Positions 8,156 to 17,005 of a stretch of 64,000 nucleotides of DNA are shown piece after piece. Origin of the DNA: Marinicella meishanensis (GTDB taxonomy: Bacteria > Pseudomonadota > Gammaproteobacteria > Xanthomonadales > Marinicellaceae); the NCBI RefSeq assembly GCF_019931145.1, contig NZ_JAIOUV010000004.1, positions 1-64,000 on the forward strand. The letters run 5' to 3'. Made by a program: the position numbers and the translations under genes. Below the pieces are notes generated by a model that saw nothing but the letters and a program-made list of their open reading frames with translations, was not told the DNA's origin and searched no databases. Each line of letters starts with the position of its first letter. The first letter of the stretch is position 1.

Positions 8156-8662
8156 TTATTCCAGGTCAATCACATACCGTTGCACGCGGTGGCCGTCTTC
8201 GTCGGTGATGGTGGAATCCAGCAGGCCGCCATTGGCCTGGATCATGCCGGCCGAGGCGTGGTTGTGTTCGTAACAATGCACTTGCACCGGGTTGATGCCC
8301 CGCTTCCAGGCTTGCTCAAGGGTCAGGCGCAGCAATTCAGAACCCAGTCCTTGCCCCCGCCTCGAAGGGCGGATGCCGAGGCCAATGTGGCCACCGGAAT
8401 GCCGCAACACGTCGTTCAAGCGGTGGCGCAGGTTGGACATGCCAATGATTTCATCGCCTTCAATCAGCCAAAACGTGCTGCTGGGTTCAAACGATTCGGG
8501 CAAGTCCACACCGTCTTCATAGGCTTGGATTTTTTGCAACAAAGCAGCGAAATCACGGTGCGCAAAATCCAAAGGGAACGGGTGGCGGTTTTCATCACCC
8601 AACTCAGCGATGTAGCTGAGGTAACTGCTTTGATAGGCCATTGATGGTTTGATCAGTTTCAT
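8156..8662 (-). CDS. GNAT-family N-acetyltransferase
   Basis: A 168-residue acetyltransferase-like protein from ATG 8662. The acetyl-CoA binding signature is IRPSRRGQGLGSELLRL, with the preceding HIGLGIR strand and the AxGMIQANGG helix typical of RimJ/RimL-like GNAT members. It starts 5 bases after the ABC ATPase stop, so it is probably the last gene of that operon. The substrate is unknown. Confidence 0.8.
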   Translation of the reverse strand: MKLIKPSMAYQSSYLSYIAELGDENRHPFPLDFAHRDFAALLQKIQAYEDGVDLPESFEPSSTFWLIEGDEIIGMSNLRHRLNDVLRHSGGHIGLGIRPSRRGQGLGSELLRLTLEQAWKRGINPVQVHCYEHNHASAGMIQANGGLLDSTITDEDGHRVQRYVIDLE

Positions 8663-8666
8663 GGTC

Positions 8667-10409
8667 TCAGGTGATAATCCCAGTGGTTTGGCCTTTGGGT
8701 CGTATTTTGGGTTCCCCTTTGGGGATCGCGTCCAGCAGTTTTTGGGTGTAGGCATTTTGCGGGTTGTGATAGATCGCTTTGGCGGTGTTCAATTCGACGA
8801 TTCGACCCTGGTTCATCACCCCCACCCGATCGGCGATGAAGTTCACCACCGACAAATCATGCGAAATGAAAATGTAGGTCAGTTGTCGCTGTTCTTGCAG
8901 GTCCAACAACAGGTTCAACACCTGTGCCTGGACCGACACATCCAGGGCCGAGACGGATTCATCGCAGACGATGAATTCAGGATCCACCGCCAGCGCGCGG
9001 GCAATGGAGATGCGTTGGCGTTGGCCGCCGGAAAACTCATGCGGAAAGCGGCTCAAATGATCTGGGTTCAACTCGACCTGCTCCAACAACGACACCGCCC
9101 GCTCCTGCCGCAGTGCCTGGCAGTCATCGGGGCGATGGATGCGCAACGGCTCCATCAAGGCCTGGCCGATGGTCATGCGCGGGTTGAGTGAGGCGTAGGG
9201 GTCCTGGAAAATGATTTGCATCCGCGAGCGCAGTTGGCGCATTTGTTTGGGGTTTTGGGCAAACACGTCGATGCCATCAAAGTGCACCTGACCGGCGGTG
9301 GGTGCCTGCAGATTCAAAATGGTTCGGCCCAGGGTGGTCTTGCCACAACCCGACTCGCCGACCAAGCCCAATGTTTCACCTTTGTGCACCTGAAAACTGA
9401 CCCCATCGACCGCTTTGACGTGGTCATTGACCCGACCAAACAGGCCCGATTTCAAGGGGAAGTGGGTTTTCAGGTCGCGCACCTCCAACAACACGCCTTG
9501 CTGGGTTTTGTCGGGCTTGGGCGCGGCGGCTTCGATCACCGGTTGTTTGGCTTGGCCATCAGGGCCAAGGAAATCGGCCACCGTCAACAGGCGTTTGGGG
9601 TTGTCGTGTAATTTGGGCCGACAAGCCAACAAACCTTGGCTGTATGGGTGCTGGGCTTGGCGAAAGATGTCAGCAGTGGCGGCCTGCTCCACTTTTTCAC
9701 TGCGGTACATCACCACCACTTCATCGGCCAAATCAGCGATCACCGCCAAATCATGGGTGATGAACAGCATGCTCATGGCCAATTCGCGTTGCAGGTTTTG
9801 CAACAACTCCAACACCTGCTGTTGGATGGTCACGTCCAAAGCGGTGGTGGGTTCGTCACAAATCAACAATTGCGGCTCACAAGCAATGGCCATGGCAATC
9901 ATCACCCGTTGTTTCTGCCCACCGGACAATTCATGGGGATAAGCGCGGGCGCGGCGCTGGGGCTCTGGAATGCCGACCCAATCGAGCAGTTCAAGGGTTC
10001 GTTGCCAGGCTTGTTTTTTGTTCAACTTCAAGTGCAGCCGCAACACTTCGGCAATTTGGTAGCCGACCCGAAACACCGGATTCAAAGAGGTCATCGGTTC
10101 CTGGAACACCATGGCGATGTCGTTGCCCCGAATGCGACGCAAGGCTTTTTCCGGCAGGGCCAACAAATCCTGATCCTGAAACCAGATTTGGCCACCGGCA
10201 ATGTGACCGGGGGGTTGTGGAATCAAGCCCAAAATCGACAAAGCGGTGACTGATTTACCGGAACCACTCTCGCCGACCAATCCCACGGTTTGGCCTTTGG
10301 GGATGTCAAAACTCAGTTGACTCACCGCCGTCATGTCGGCATGGCCACTGCGAAACCGCACCGTCAGGTCGGCAATGCGCAACAATGAATTGGAATCGGT
10401 TTGGCTCAT
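8667..10409 (-). CDS. Peptide ABC transporter, fused double ATPase
   Basis: A 580-residue protein with two complete ABC ATPase domains, like a DppD-DppF fusion (YejF/GsiA type). Domain 1 has GESGSGKS, the signature LSGGQKQR and [12 protein letters not shown]. Domain 2 has [16 protein letters not shown] and [12 protein letters not shown], and each ends with the C-terminal oligopeptide-transporter extension. It powers import through the two permeases encoded immediately upstream. Peptide-like cargo is inferred from the family; the cargo itself cannot be read from the sequence. Confidence 0.9.
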   Translation of the reverse strand: MSQTDSNSLLRIADLTVRFRSGHADMTAVSQLSFDIPKGQTVGLVGESGSGKSVTALSILGLIPQPPGHIAGGQIWFQDQDLLALPEKALRRIRGNDIAMVFQEPMTSLNPVFRVGYQIAEVLRLHLKLNKKQAWQRTLELLDWVGIPEPQRRARAYPHELSGGQKQRVMIAMAIACEPQLLICDEPTTALDVTIQQQVLELLQNLQRELAMSMLFITHDLAVIADLADEVVVMYRSEKVEQAATADIFRQAQHPYSQGLLACRPKLHDNPKRLLTVADFLGPDGQAKQPVIEAAAPKPDKTQQGVLLEVRDLKTHFPLKSGLFGRVNDHVKAVDGVSFQVHKGETLGLVGESGCGKTTLGRTILNLQAPTAGQVHFDGIDVFAQNPKQMRQLRSRMQIIFQDPYASLNPRMTIGQALMEPLRIHRPDDCQALRQERAVSLLEQVELNPDHLSRFPHEFSGGQRQRISIARALAVDPEFIVCDESVSALDVSVQAQVLNLLLDLQEQRQLTYIFISHDLSVVNFIADRVGVMNQGRIVELNTAKAIYHNPQNAYTQKLLDAIPKGEPKIRPKGQTTGIIT

Positions 10410-10446
10410 GGTGGCTGGTTGTTAGTGTGCTCGGTGTTGTTGATGA

Positions 10447-11259
10447 TCATGAGTCGCTCGCGCGCTGTTGGCTGGTTGGATCCCAGCGATCCCGCAGACC
10501 ATCCCCCAGCAGATTGAATCCTACCAGTGTCATGGACAAAAATAAAGCCGGAAACCACAATGACCACGGCGCCAATTCCATGTGACTGGCCCCTTCATTG
10601 ACCAAAGCCCCCCAGGACGTCATCGGGTCTTGCAGGCCCAGACCGAGGAAACTCAAAAACGATTCAATCATGATCACCTGCGGAATGGTCAAGGTGGCAT
10701 AGACCACCACCACGCCCTTGAGGTTGGGCAGGATCTGTCGCCGCAGGATGGTCATGGGTGATTGGCCCATGGCCCCAGCGGCTTCGACGAAGGGCTGGGC
10801 TTTCAAAGCCAAGGTTTGGCCGCGCACGATGCGGGCCATGTCCAGCCACAAATAACAACCTATGGCGATGAACAACAGCCACAGGTGTTGGCCAAAGAAC
10901 ACCATCAATAAAATCACCAAAAACAAAAACGGCAAGGCATACAGCACGTCCACCAGACGCATCATCAATGCATCGGTTTTGCCACCGATGAAGCCGGCCA
11001 CCATGCCATAGCAGACACCAATCGCGACACTGACCAACGAGGCCAACAATCCAACCAACAGCGACACCTGGCCGCCCAGCAAGGTGCGCATATAAACATC
11101 CCGGCCCATGACATCGGTGCCCAACCAAAAGGTGGCATCGGGCGCCGCTGCCATGTGGTCCCAGTGGATGGTTTCCGGGTCTTGGGTTCCGAACCACGGC
11201 CCCACCCCAATCATCAGCAACACCAGCACCAACAAAGCCAATCCGAGTTTCAGCTTCAT
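10447..11259 (-). CDS. Peptide ABC transporter permease, OppC/DppC type
   Basis: A 270-residue inner-membrane permease with an N-terminal anchor helix, FWLGTDVMGRDVYMRTLLGG (the OppC-type entry motif) and the ATPase-coupling loop EAAGAMGQSPMTILRRQILPN. About six membrane segments are visible. The start is ATG 11259, overlapping the stop of the OppB-type gene as ATGA; the longer open frame upstream lies inside that gene. Confidence 0.9.
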   Translation of the reverse strand: MKLKLGLALLVLVLLMIGVGPWFGTQDPETIHWDHMAAAPDATFWLGTDVMGRDVYMRTLLGGQVSLLVGLLASLVSVAIGVCYGMVAGFIGGKTDALMMRLVDVLYALPFLFLVILLMVFFGQHLWLLFIAIGCYLWLDMARIVRGQTLALKAQPFVEAAGAMGQSPMTILRRQILPNLKGVVVVYATLTIPQVIMIESFLSFLGLGLQDPMTSWGALVNEGASHMELAPWSLWFPALFLSMTLVGFNLLGDGLRDRWDPTSQQRASDS

Positions 11260-12200
11260 CCTCGGGCTCCAGCGGCATCGGTAGGCACCGTGCGGGGGTC
11301 CACCCAGCGGTACAACACATCGACCAACAGATTGAACAACAACATCATCACCCCGACCACCAGCACCACACCCAACACCAGGGTGTAATCGCGGTTCAGC
11401 GCCCCTTGCACAAAAAATCGACCCATGCCAGGGATGCCAAAAATTTGTTCGATCACCACCGACCCGGTCATCAGCCCGACGGCCGCCGGGCCCAAATAAC
11501 TGATCACTGGCAACAACGCCGGACGCAGTGCATGGTACAACAACACCCGGCTGGGTGCCACGCCTTTGGCTTGGGCGGTGCGAATGAATGGTTGGCTGAG
11601 GATTTCCAACAAAGAACCGCGCACCAAACGGGCGATGGCGGCAATGTAAGGCAGGCTCAAGGTCACCACCGGCAGCACCAGATGCCGCCATTCGCCACCA
11701 GACCAACCGCCCACCGGCAACCATTGCCAATGCACCGCCAGCCACAAAATCAACAAAGGGGCAATGACGAAATTGGGGGTGCTGATGCCAATCACTGCGG
11801 TCAACATGGCCACGGTGTCTGGCCAGCGGTTGGCGTACAATGCCGCCACCGCACCCAAAGCCACACCCAACAACAAGGCCAGCAGCAATGCCCAAAAGCC
11901 AATTTGTAAGGACACCGGTAAGCCCAGGCCAATCAATTGATTGACGGTCAAATCGGCGTATTGAAAAGACGGGCCCAAATCACCGCTGACCACCCGTTTG
12001 AGGTATTGGGCGTATTGCACCGGCAAGGATTGATCCAGTTGGTATTTTTCGGCGATCAATTGTTCGACCGCCGGACTGAGTTCGCGGTCTTGATCAAACG
12101 GCCCGCCTGGGGCCAGGCGCAACAAGAAAAAAGTCAGGGTCAAAATCAACCACAGGACCGGAATGCCCCACAGCAGTCTTTTGACCACCAGCTCAACCAT
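11256..12200 (-). CDS. Peptide ABC transporter permease, OppB/DppB type
   Basis: A 314-residue permease with the OppB N-terminal signature (VVKRLLWGIPVLWLI, then FFLLRLAPGGPF), a periplasmic loop and the coupling loop RTAQAKGVAPSRVLLYHALRPALLP. It pairs with the OppC-type protein encoded next. Its start overlaps the end of the GMC oxidoreductase gene by 8 bases. No periplasmic binding protein gene is in this operon or window. Confidence 0.9.
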   Translation of the reverse strand: MVELVVKRLLWGIPVLWLILTLTFFLLRLAPGGPFDQDRELSPAVEQLIAEKYQLDQSLPVQYAQYLKRVVSGDLGPSFQYADLTVNQLIGLGLPVSLQIGFWALLLALLLGVALGAVAALYANRWPDTVAMLTAVIGISTPNFVIAPLLILWLAVHWQWLPVGGWSGGEWRHLVLPVVTLSLPYIAAIARLVRGSLLEILSQPFIRTAQAKGVAPSRVLLYHALRPALLPVISYLGPAAVGLMTGSVVIEQIFGIPGMGRFFVQGALNRDYTLVLGVVLVVGVMMLLFNLLVDVLYRWVDPRTVPTDAAGARG

Positions 12201-13770
12201 TCATGATGTGATCACTGACTTTTTCGGCCATCATGATGGTGGGGGCGTTGGTGTTGCCGGAGACCAGGGTTGGCATGGCCGACGCATCCACCACCCGCAA
12301 GCCCTCGACGCCGTGTACTTTGAGGTGGTGGTCAACCACCGCCAGCGCATCCGAACCCATCTTACAGGTGCCGATGGGGTGATAAATTGATTCGGCTTTG
12401 TTGCGAATGAATTCAATCACCTGTGCTTCCGACTGGACCTCACTGCCAGGGAACAATTCATCGTCGCGGTAGGCGTCGAAGGCCGAGGCGGCAAAAATTT
12501 TGCGTTGAATTTTGAAGCCTTCCAGCATCAGTTTCAGGTCATGTTCGACCTGCAGGTAATTGGCCTGGATGTGCGGGTGGTCTTCCGGGTTGGCCGACGA
12601 CAAGCGGATTTCACCGCGGCTTTCCGGCCGCAGCACGCACATGTGCAAGGTGTAACCATTGCCCTTGATGCGGTTGCGGCCATGGTCATCGAGGATGGCC
12701 GGGACAAAGTGAAACTGCAAATCCGGGCGGTCGTCCTCGGCCAACGGGGTTTTCCAAAAACCGCCGGCTTCGGCCACGTTGGAGGTGCCTGGGCCTTCCT
12801 TGAACAAGTAGTATTTCAAACCGGAGAGGATTTCGCTGACCGTGTCGTAGGTGATTTTTTGGCTGCAGCGTTGCACCAAGCACACGTCCAGGTGGTCCTG
12901 TAAGTTTTTCCCCACACCAGGCAAGTCATGCACACAGTCGATGCCATGTTCAGCCAATTCCTCGGCCACGCCGATGCCAGACAGCATCAACAGCTGCGGC
13001 GAGTTGATCGCCCCACCGGATAAAATCACTTCTTGCTTGGCGGCCAGTTCAATGACATGGCGACCCTTTTTGACCAGCAATCCTGTGGCCCGCTTGCCGG
13101 TGAGTAACACCTTCAAAGCCATGGTTTTGGTCCACACCGTCAGATTCGGCCGCGAGCGGGCTGGCTTCAAAAAAGCCTGGGCGGTGGAGTGACGCGAACC
13201 GTCCTTCTGGGTCACCTGGTAATAACCAAAACCCCGTTGGCGGAGGCCGTTGAAATCATCGGTGCGGTCATAGCCCACCTCGGCTGCGGCATCCAGGAAC
13301 ACATCACTGAGGGGATTGGTGTATTTGTGGTCCATCACCGACAACAAACCGTCGTCGCTGTGAAATTCGTTCTTCAGGCGCTGGTTGTTCTCACTTTTCA
13401 TGAAATAAGGCAACACATCGGCACTGCCCCAACCGGGGTTCCCCAAGGCCTCCCAGTGGTCATAATCTTTGCGGTGGCCGCGGCAATAGCACATGGCATT
13501 GATGGAGGAAGAGCCACCCAAGACCTTACCACGCGGCCAATACAGGCGGCGGTTGTTCAGTTCGGGTTCGGGGGCCGTTTCATAGCCCCAGTTGATCGAC
13601 TTGACGCCAACCAATTTGGCCAGCCCAGCGGGCATGTGGATCAAAGGATTCCAATCGCTGCTGCCGGCTTCGATCAACAAAACCTGGTGTTTCCCATCAG
13701 CGGATAAGCGGTTGGCCAACACACAACCGGCCGAGCCGGCACCAACCACGATGTAGTCAAATGTATTCAA
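12193..13770 (-). CDS. GMC-family FAD oxidoreductase, choline dehydrogenase-like
   Basis: A 525-residue flavoprotein alcohol dehydrogenase. The N-terminal FAD fold is DYIVVGAGSAGCVLANRL, GMC signature 1 is RGKVLGGSSSINAM, and the active-site histidine region is SIYHPIGTCKMGSD. The C-terminal FAD motif is VVDASAMPTLVSGNTNAPT. The start is TTG 13770, because an in-frame TAA lies a few codons upstream and no ATG fits the conserved N-terminus. A TATAAT-like -10 lies at 13805-13800. BetA activity is not proven: the neighbours are importer genes rather than betaine genes, so other alcohols are equally possible. Confidence 0.87.
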   Translation of the reverse strand: MNTFDYIVVGAGSAGCVLANRLSADGKHQVLLIEAGSSDWNPLIHMPAGLAKLVGVKSINWGYETAPEPELNNRRLYWPRGKVLGGSSSINAMCYCRGHRKDYDHWEALGNPGWGSADVLPYFMKSENNQRLKNEFHSDDGLLSVMDHKYTNPLSDVFLDAAAEVGYDRTDDFNGLRQRGFGYYQVTQKDGSRHSTAQAFLKPARSRPNLTVWTKTMALKVLLTGKRATGLLVKKGRHVIELAAKQEVILSGGAINSPQLLMLSGIGVAEELAEHGIDCVHDLPGVGKNLQDHLDVCLVQRCSQKITYDTVSEILSGLKYYLFKEGPGTSNVAEAGGFWKTPLAEDDRPDLQFHFVPAILDDHGRNRIKGNGYTLHMCVLRPESRGEIRLSSANPEDHPHIQANYLQVEHDLKLMLEGFKIQRKIFAASAFDAYRDDELFPGSEVQSEAQVIEFIRNKAESIYHPIGTCKMGSDALAVVDHHLKVHGVEGLRVVDASAMPTLVSGNTNAPTIMMAEKVSDHIMNG

Positions 13771-13921
13771 TGTAGAGGGTATTTATTCAAACGTTCGTTA
13801 TTATACCGCAACCCGACCAAATAACCCACGTTTGCACCACGCAAACCCACCATTTGGGCCTGAAATGAGCCCATGTTTGACCCAGGTCAATTCAAGGCCG
13901 GCGAACAACAATGTTTGTCAC

Positions 13922-16009
13922 TCAGTTGGCATCCGCACAACCGCTGGGATCAGGAATCGAGCGGACCATGTCATAGGAGCCGGTCAATTCACCTTCGCCG
14001 ATGTCGTATTCCACCCGCGCTTGGGCACAATCCACAAACTCAACCCGCAACACGCCGTAACTGCCCGGATCAATCACCGTCACTTCGGTGGCATCCAAAA
14101 AGCGCCCACCGTAGGTGTAATACAGCTCATAGTTGAGCACATTCGAGTCCTCCGGATCGACGGTGCCAGTGCCCACCAGCCACCGCTGCCCCAAAGCCCC
14201 GATGTCACTGCTGGTATTGGCGGCGGCCAACTCGGTGTCGAAGGTGAACCAACCCATGAACGCCGTGTCGATGCCTTTGAATTTGTCAATGAACAGGCCT
14301 TGCCCACCGGTTGCCAGGTTAAACCAACCGCCATTGAGGGCGTAATTGAAGTCATCATCGGCGGCTGTGGGGGCAGCGGTATCTAGCTCGGTGCACAAGG
14401 TGCCACTGCCGGCGGCTGGTCGGGTCACCACAAACGAGCCCGACAGGTTGGGTTCGGTGATGTGATAGGTCACTTCGGCTTCCAGGCAGCTTTTGAAGCG
14501 CATGCTCAACCAACCGTAAGCCACCGTGTCAGAAACCTGCACCTCACGGGCATCATCAAACAATCCGTCATAGGCGTAATACAAATCAAAGTGGATCGAC
14601 TCCTGGTGCTGATCGATACCGGCTGCGCCGACCAACCATCGCTGCCCAGGGGCGCCGATCAGGCCAGCCAACTCATTATCGGCCGCTGTGGTGTCGTAGG
14701 TGAACAGTCCCATGAAGGCAAAATCTGCGGCGGCATTGACGTCCAGAAAAATACCCTGACCCGGGATCATTGGATCGAACCAAGCACCATTCAAACCCGC
14801 ATTCAATGGCAGGCTTGATGCCGCAGGTTCAACCGTGCCCATATAGGCCGCGCCGCGTTGGGTGCCCAAATATTCAGCCCCGATCAGCACTTGAGCGCCA
14901 TCGGCGCTGAGGGCATTGCCAAAATCGTTGTGGTTGTCATTGTCTCCAGCTTCCAGCCGTTCTTGCAATTCCCAGTTGCCGTCCTGCAAACGATAAACAT
15001 AAACCGCACCTTCGAACTCTTCATCATGGATGGAACCCACAAACAACTGTTGCTTCTGCATTTCCACATCATATCCAAACAGCTGGTTGGTCTGCCCGGT
15101 GGGCATGGCCAAAGTCTGGTGGTAAGTCCAAGTGCCTGCCACCTTGCGATAGGTGTGCACCGCTCCTGCATCGTCATTGGTGGACGGCGCTCCAATGGCC
15201 AAATGGTCTTGCCACACCGTCACGGCATAGCCATAAAAATCATGGCTGTCAAATGGTGACAACATCAATTCATTGACTTGAACCCATTGCAGGCCTTGGC
15301 GTTGATACTCCAAAACCTTGCCAGACCGAGCCACGTCATCATTGATCTGTTGACTGAGGAACAAACGGTTGCCATCCAGCACCATTTCCCAGGCACCCAA
15401 GAATTCATTGGCCGCGGTGTCTGGCACCCGAATGGTGTCCACCAACTCCCAGGTACCGCCTTGTTGCCGATAAACATGGATCACATCTGGACTGGTGTCA
15501 TCTGGTCCATTCACTTCGTCTGCTTGCACCATCAAGGTGTTGTCTTGCAGCGCCACTTGATAACCAAAATACAGTTCTGAGGCAAGCACCGGTGGCAGCA
15601 GTTTTTGTTGCTGCTCCCACTGACCGTCTTCATTCAGTTCAAATACATACACCGAGCCGTGTTGTTCATGAAAGGTTTGGTCAACCAAGGTATTATCGCG
15701 AGGCGCACCCACCACCACCCGCGACCCATCTTGGACCAAATGGAAACCAAAACCATCACCGTCGTTACCATCGGCGGCAGACAAATTGTCTTGTCGTTGC
15801 CAGGAACCGTCTACCAGTCGATAGTCAACGACCATCCCAGGACCACCCGTTTGTGGGCCATAAGGTGTGCCAACCAATGCCCGTCCCTGGTGCAATGACA
15901 CCGCTTTGCCCATATTAGAAAAAGCCTGAACCGATCCCGGTAAGCGTTCGGTTTCGGCCAACGCTTTCAATGACACTGTCAGCAGTGCGATTAATATCAA
16001 TTGTTTCAT
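13922..16009 (-). CDS. Secreted FG-GAP protein with two C-terminal GxWFxP domains
   Basis: A 695-residue protein with an 18-residue signal peptide (KQLILIALLTVSLKALA). Residues about 25-390 hold repeated beta-propeller units of the FG-GAP/integrin-alpha kind, recurring as G(F/Y)..., VVVGAP, LAIGAPSTNDDAGAV and VYVYRL. Two related domains of about 130 residues follow, each opening with LNGxWF and a GQGxFxD motif, then FMGxFTYD and GxxGQRWLVG. The product is probably exported and binds or scaffolds at the surface; no catalytic motif is seen. A good promoter lies upstream at 16129-16101. Confidence 0.7.
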   Translation of the reverse strand: MKQLILIALLTVSLKALAETERLPGSVQAFSNMGKAVSLHQGRALVGTPYGPQTGGPGMVVDYRLVDGSWQRQDNLSAADGNDGDGFGFHLVQDGSRVVVGAPRDNTLVDQTFHEQHGSVYVFELNEDGQWEQQQKLLPPVLASELYFGYQVALQDNTLMVQADEVNGPDDTSPDVIHVYRQQGGTWELVDTIRVPDTAANEFLGAWEMVLDGNRLFLSQQINDDVARSGKVLEYQRQGLQWVQVNELMLSPFDSHDFYGYAVTVWQDHLAIGAPSTNDDAGAVHTYRKVAGTWTYHQTLAMPTGQTNQLFGYDVEMQKQQLFVGSIHDEEFEGAVYVYRLQDGNWELQERLEAGDNDNHNDFGNALSADGAQVLIGAEYLGTQRGAAYMGTVEPAASSLPLNAGLNGAWFDPMIPGQGIFLDVNAAADFAFMGLFTYDTTAADNELAGLIGAPGQRWLVGAAGIDQHQESIHFDLYYAYDGLFDDAREVQVSDTVAYGWLSMRFKSCLEAEVTYHITEPNLSGSFVVTRPAAGSGTLCTELDTAAPTAADDDFNYALNGGWFNLATGGQGLFIDKFKGIDTAFMGWFTFDTELAAANTSSDIGALGQRWLVGTGTVDPEDSNVLNYELYYTYGGRFLDATEVTVIDPGSYGVLRVEFVDCAQARVEYDIGEGELTGSYDMVRSIPDPSGCADAN

Positions 16010-16100
16010 GTCATGCTCCTTTGCTCAGCGATAAAACCCAATCTGTGGTGAGGCATCGAACAGCCGCAAAACCTGGATTGACAGGGCCTCAGGTCGGTTC

Positions 16101-16129
16101 ATTGTATGCCAGTCATCGTAGGTTGCCAA
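16101..16129 (-). promoter_or_regulatory. Sigma-70 type promoter for the FG-GAP gene
   Basis: On the minus strand TTGGCA (16129-16124) and TACAAT (16106-16101) are separated by 17 bases. Both are close matches to the consensus. The start codon at 16009 lies about 85 bases downstream of the predicted initiation point. Confidence 0.6.
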
Positions 16130-16480
16130 GCCAGTTGCACATAAATGGCCAAGTCATGACAGATGTCTGGTTCGAGCTCGATGCCACCTCACCCCATCAA
16201 TTAACTCGGAATTCAGCCGAAAAACTGGTCACAAAAGTCAAAATCAACGGCCATTCAATGGGTCATGACCAGCGACCTACTGGCTTAACCGCTGCGCCCA
16301 TTGTAAACAGGTCTGGTGTTCATTTTTCTCACAAACAGGACAGCCTGTTGAAAATTCTGGCCAACAACCCGTACCACCAGACCGGCCCTGGCAAGTCGCT
16401 GCCCCGTTCGGCCAATGCAGCCAAAGGATCACACCTGAGTCGATTCAAATCACTGCCTTTTGGCATGGTGAGGGCATCTG
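16130..16480. other. Intergenic region without a recognised gene
   Basis: Between the two divergent promoters I see no recognisable gene, repeat or structured element. One plus-strand frame is open through most of this stretch, but its translation shows no motif, no hydrophobic segment and no ribosome site, so it is not called. Confidence 0.5.
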
Positions 16481-16489
16481 TTCAAGTGG

Positions 16490-16495
16490 TATACT
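16490..16495 (+). promoter_or_regulatory. -10 element upstream of iorA-like gene
   Basis: TATACT at 16490-16495 is a good -10 hexamer, 40 bases before the start codon of the 2Fe-2S subunit. The matching -35 (TGGTGA at 18-base spacing) is weak. Confidence 0.35.
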
Positions 16496-16534
16496 GATTG
16501 ACGCATAAATCAACCGAACAACAGGGGTACTGAT

Positions 16535-17005
16535 ATGATTGAATTGAAAATCAATGGCCAGCTGACCAAGCTCGACGTCAGTGAAGACATGCCATTACTG
16601 TGGGCATTGCGCGATGTGGCGAAACTCACCGGCAGCAAATATGGCTGTGGCAAAGGCATATGTGGCGCTTGTACCGTGCACATCGATGGCCAAGCCATGC
16701 GCTCTTGCATCACCCCAATGTCCTATGCCCAAGGCAAAAGCATCACCACCATTGAAGGCTTGGCAGAGCAAGGCGATCACCCGGTGCAACAAGCTTGGCA
16801 AGACTTGAAAGTGGCCCAATGTGGCTATTGCCAAACCGGTCAAATCATGTCGGCCGCGGCCTTGCTGGCCAACAACCCCAACCCCAGTGATGCCGACATC
16901 AACGGCGCCATGGCTGGTAACATCTGCCGCTGCGGCACCTACCCCCGAATCCGTGCGGCCATCAAACAGGCGGCCAAAGCCAACAAAGCAGGAGCGCAGT
17001 CATGA
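16535..17005 (+). CDS. (2Fe-2S) subunit of molybdenum hydroxylase, IorA-like
   Basis: A 156-residue iron-sulfur subunit of the xanthine dehydrogenase/isoquinoline 1-oxidoreductase family. The N-terminal ferredoxin-type cluster motif is [16 protein letters not shown]. The C-terminal helical domain has [12 protein letters not shown] and [12 protein letters not shown] for the second cluster. It passes electrons from the molybdopterin subunit encoded next, which it overlaps by ATGA. An AGGGG-like ribosome site precedes the ATG. No FAD-subunit gene is present, as is usual for the two-subunit IorAB type. Confidence 0.92.
   Translation: MIELKINGQLTKLDVSEDMPLLWALRDVAKLTGSKYGCGKGICGACTVHIDGQAMRSCITPMSYAQGKSITTIEGLAEQGDHPVQQAWQDLKVAQCGYCQTGQIMSAAALLANNPNPSDADINGAMAGNICRCGTYPRIRAAIKQAAKANKAGAQS

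Noticed and set aside
12193-13770. Firm assignment of the GMC enzyme as choline dehydrogenase BetA
   Set aside because: GMC members with this signature oxidise many alcohols, and no betaine aldehyde dehydrogenase or betaine transporter gene is next to it.
15970-16497. A 175-codon plus-strand frame in the gap before the IorA-like gene
   Set aside because: Its first part overlaps the signal peptide region of the FG-GAP gene, it has no ribosome site, and the peptide has no motif or helix; the gap already holds two good promoters.
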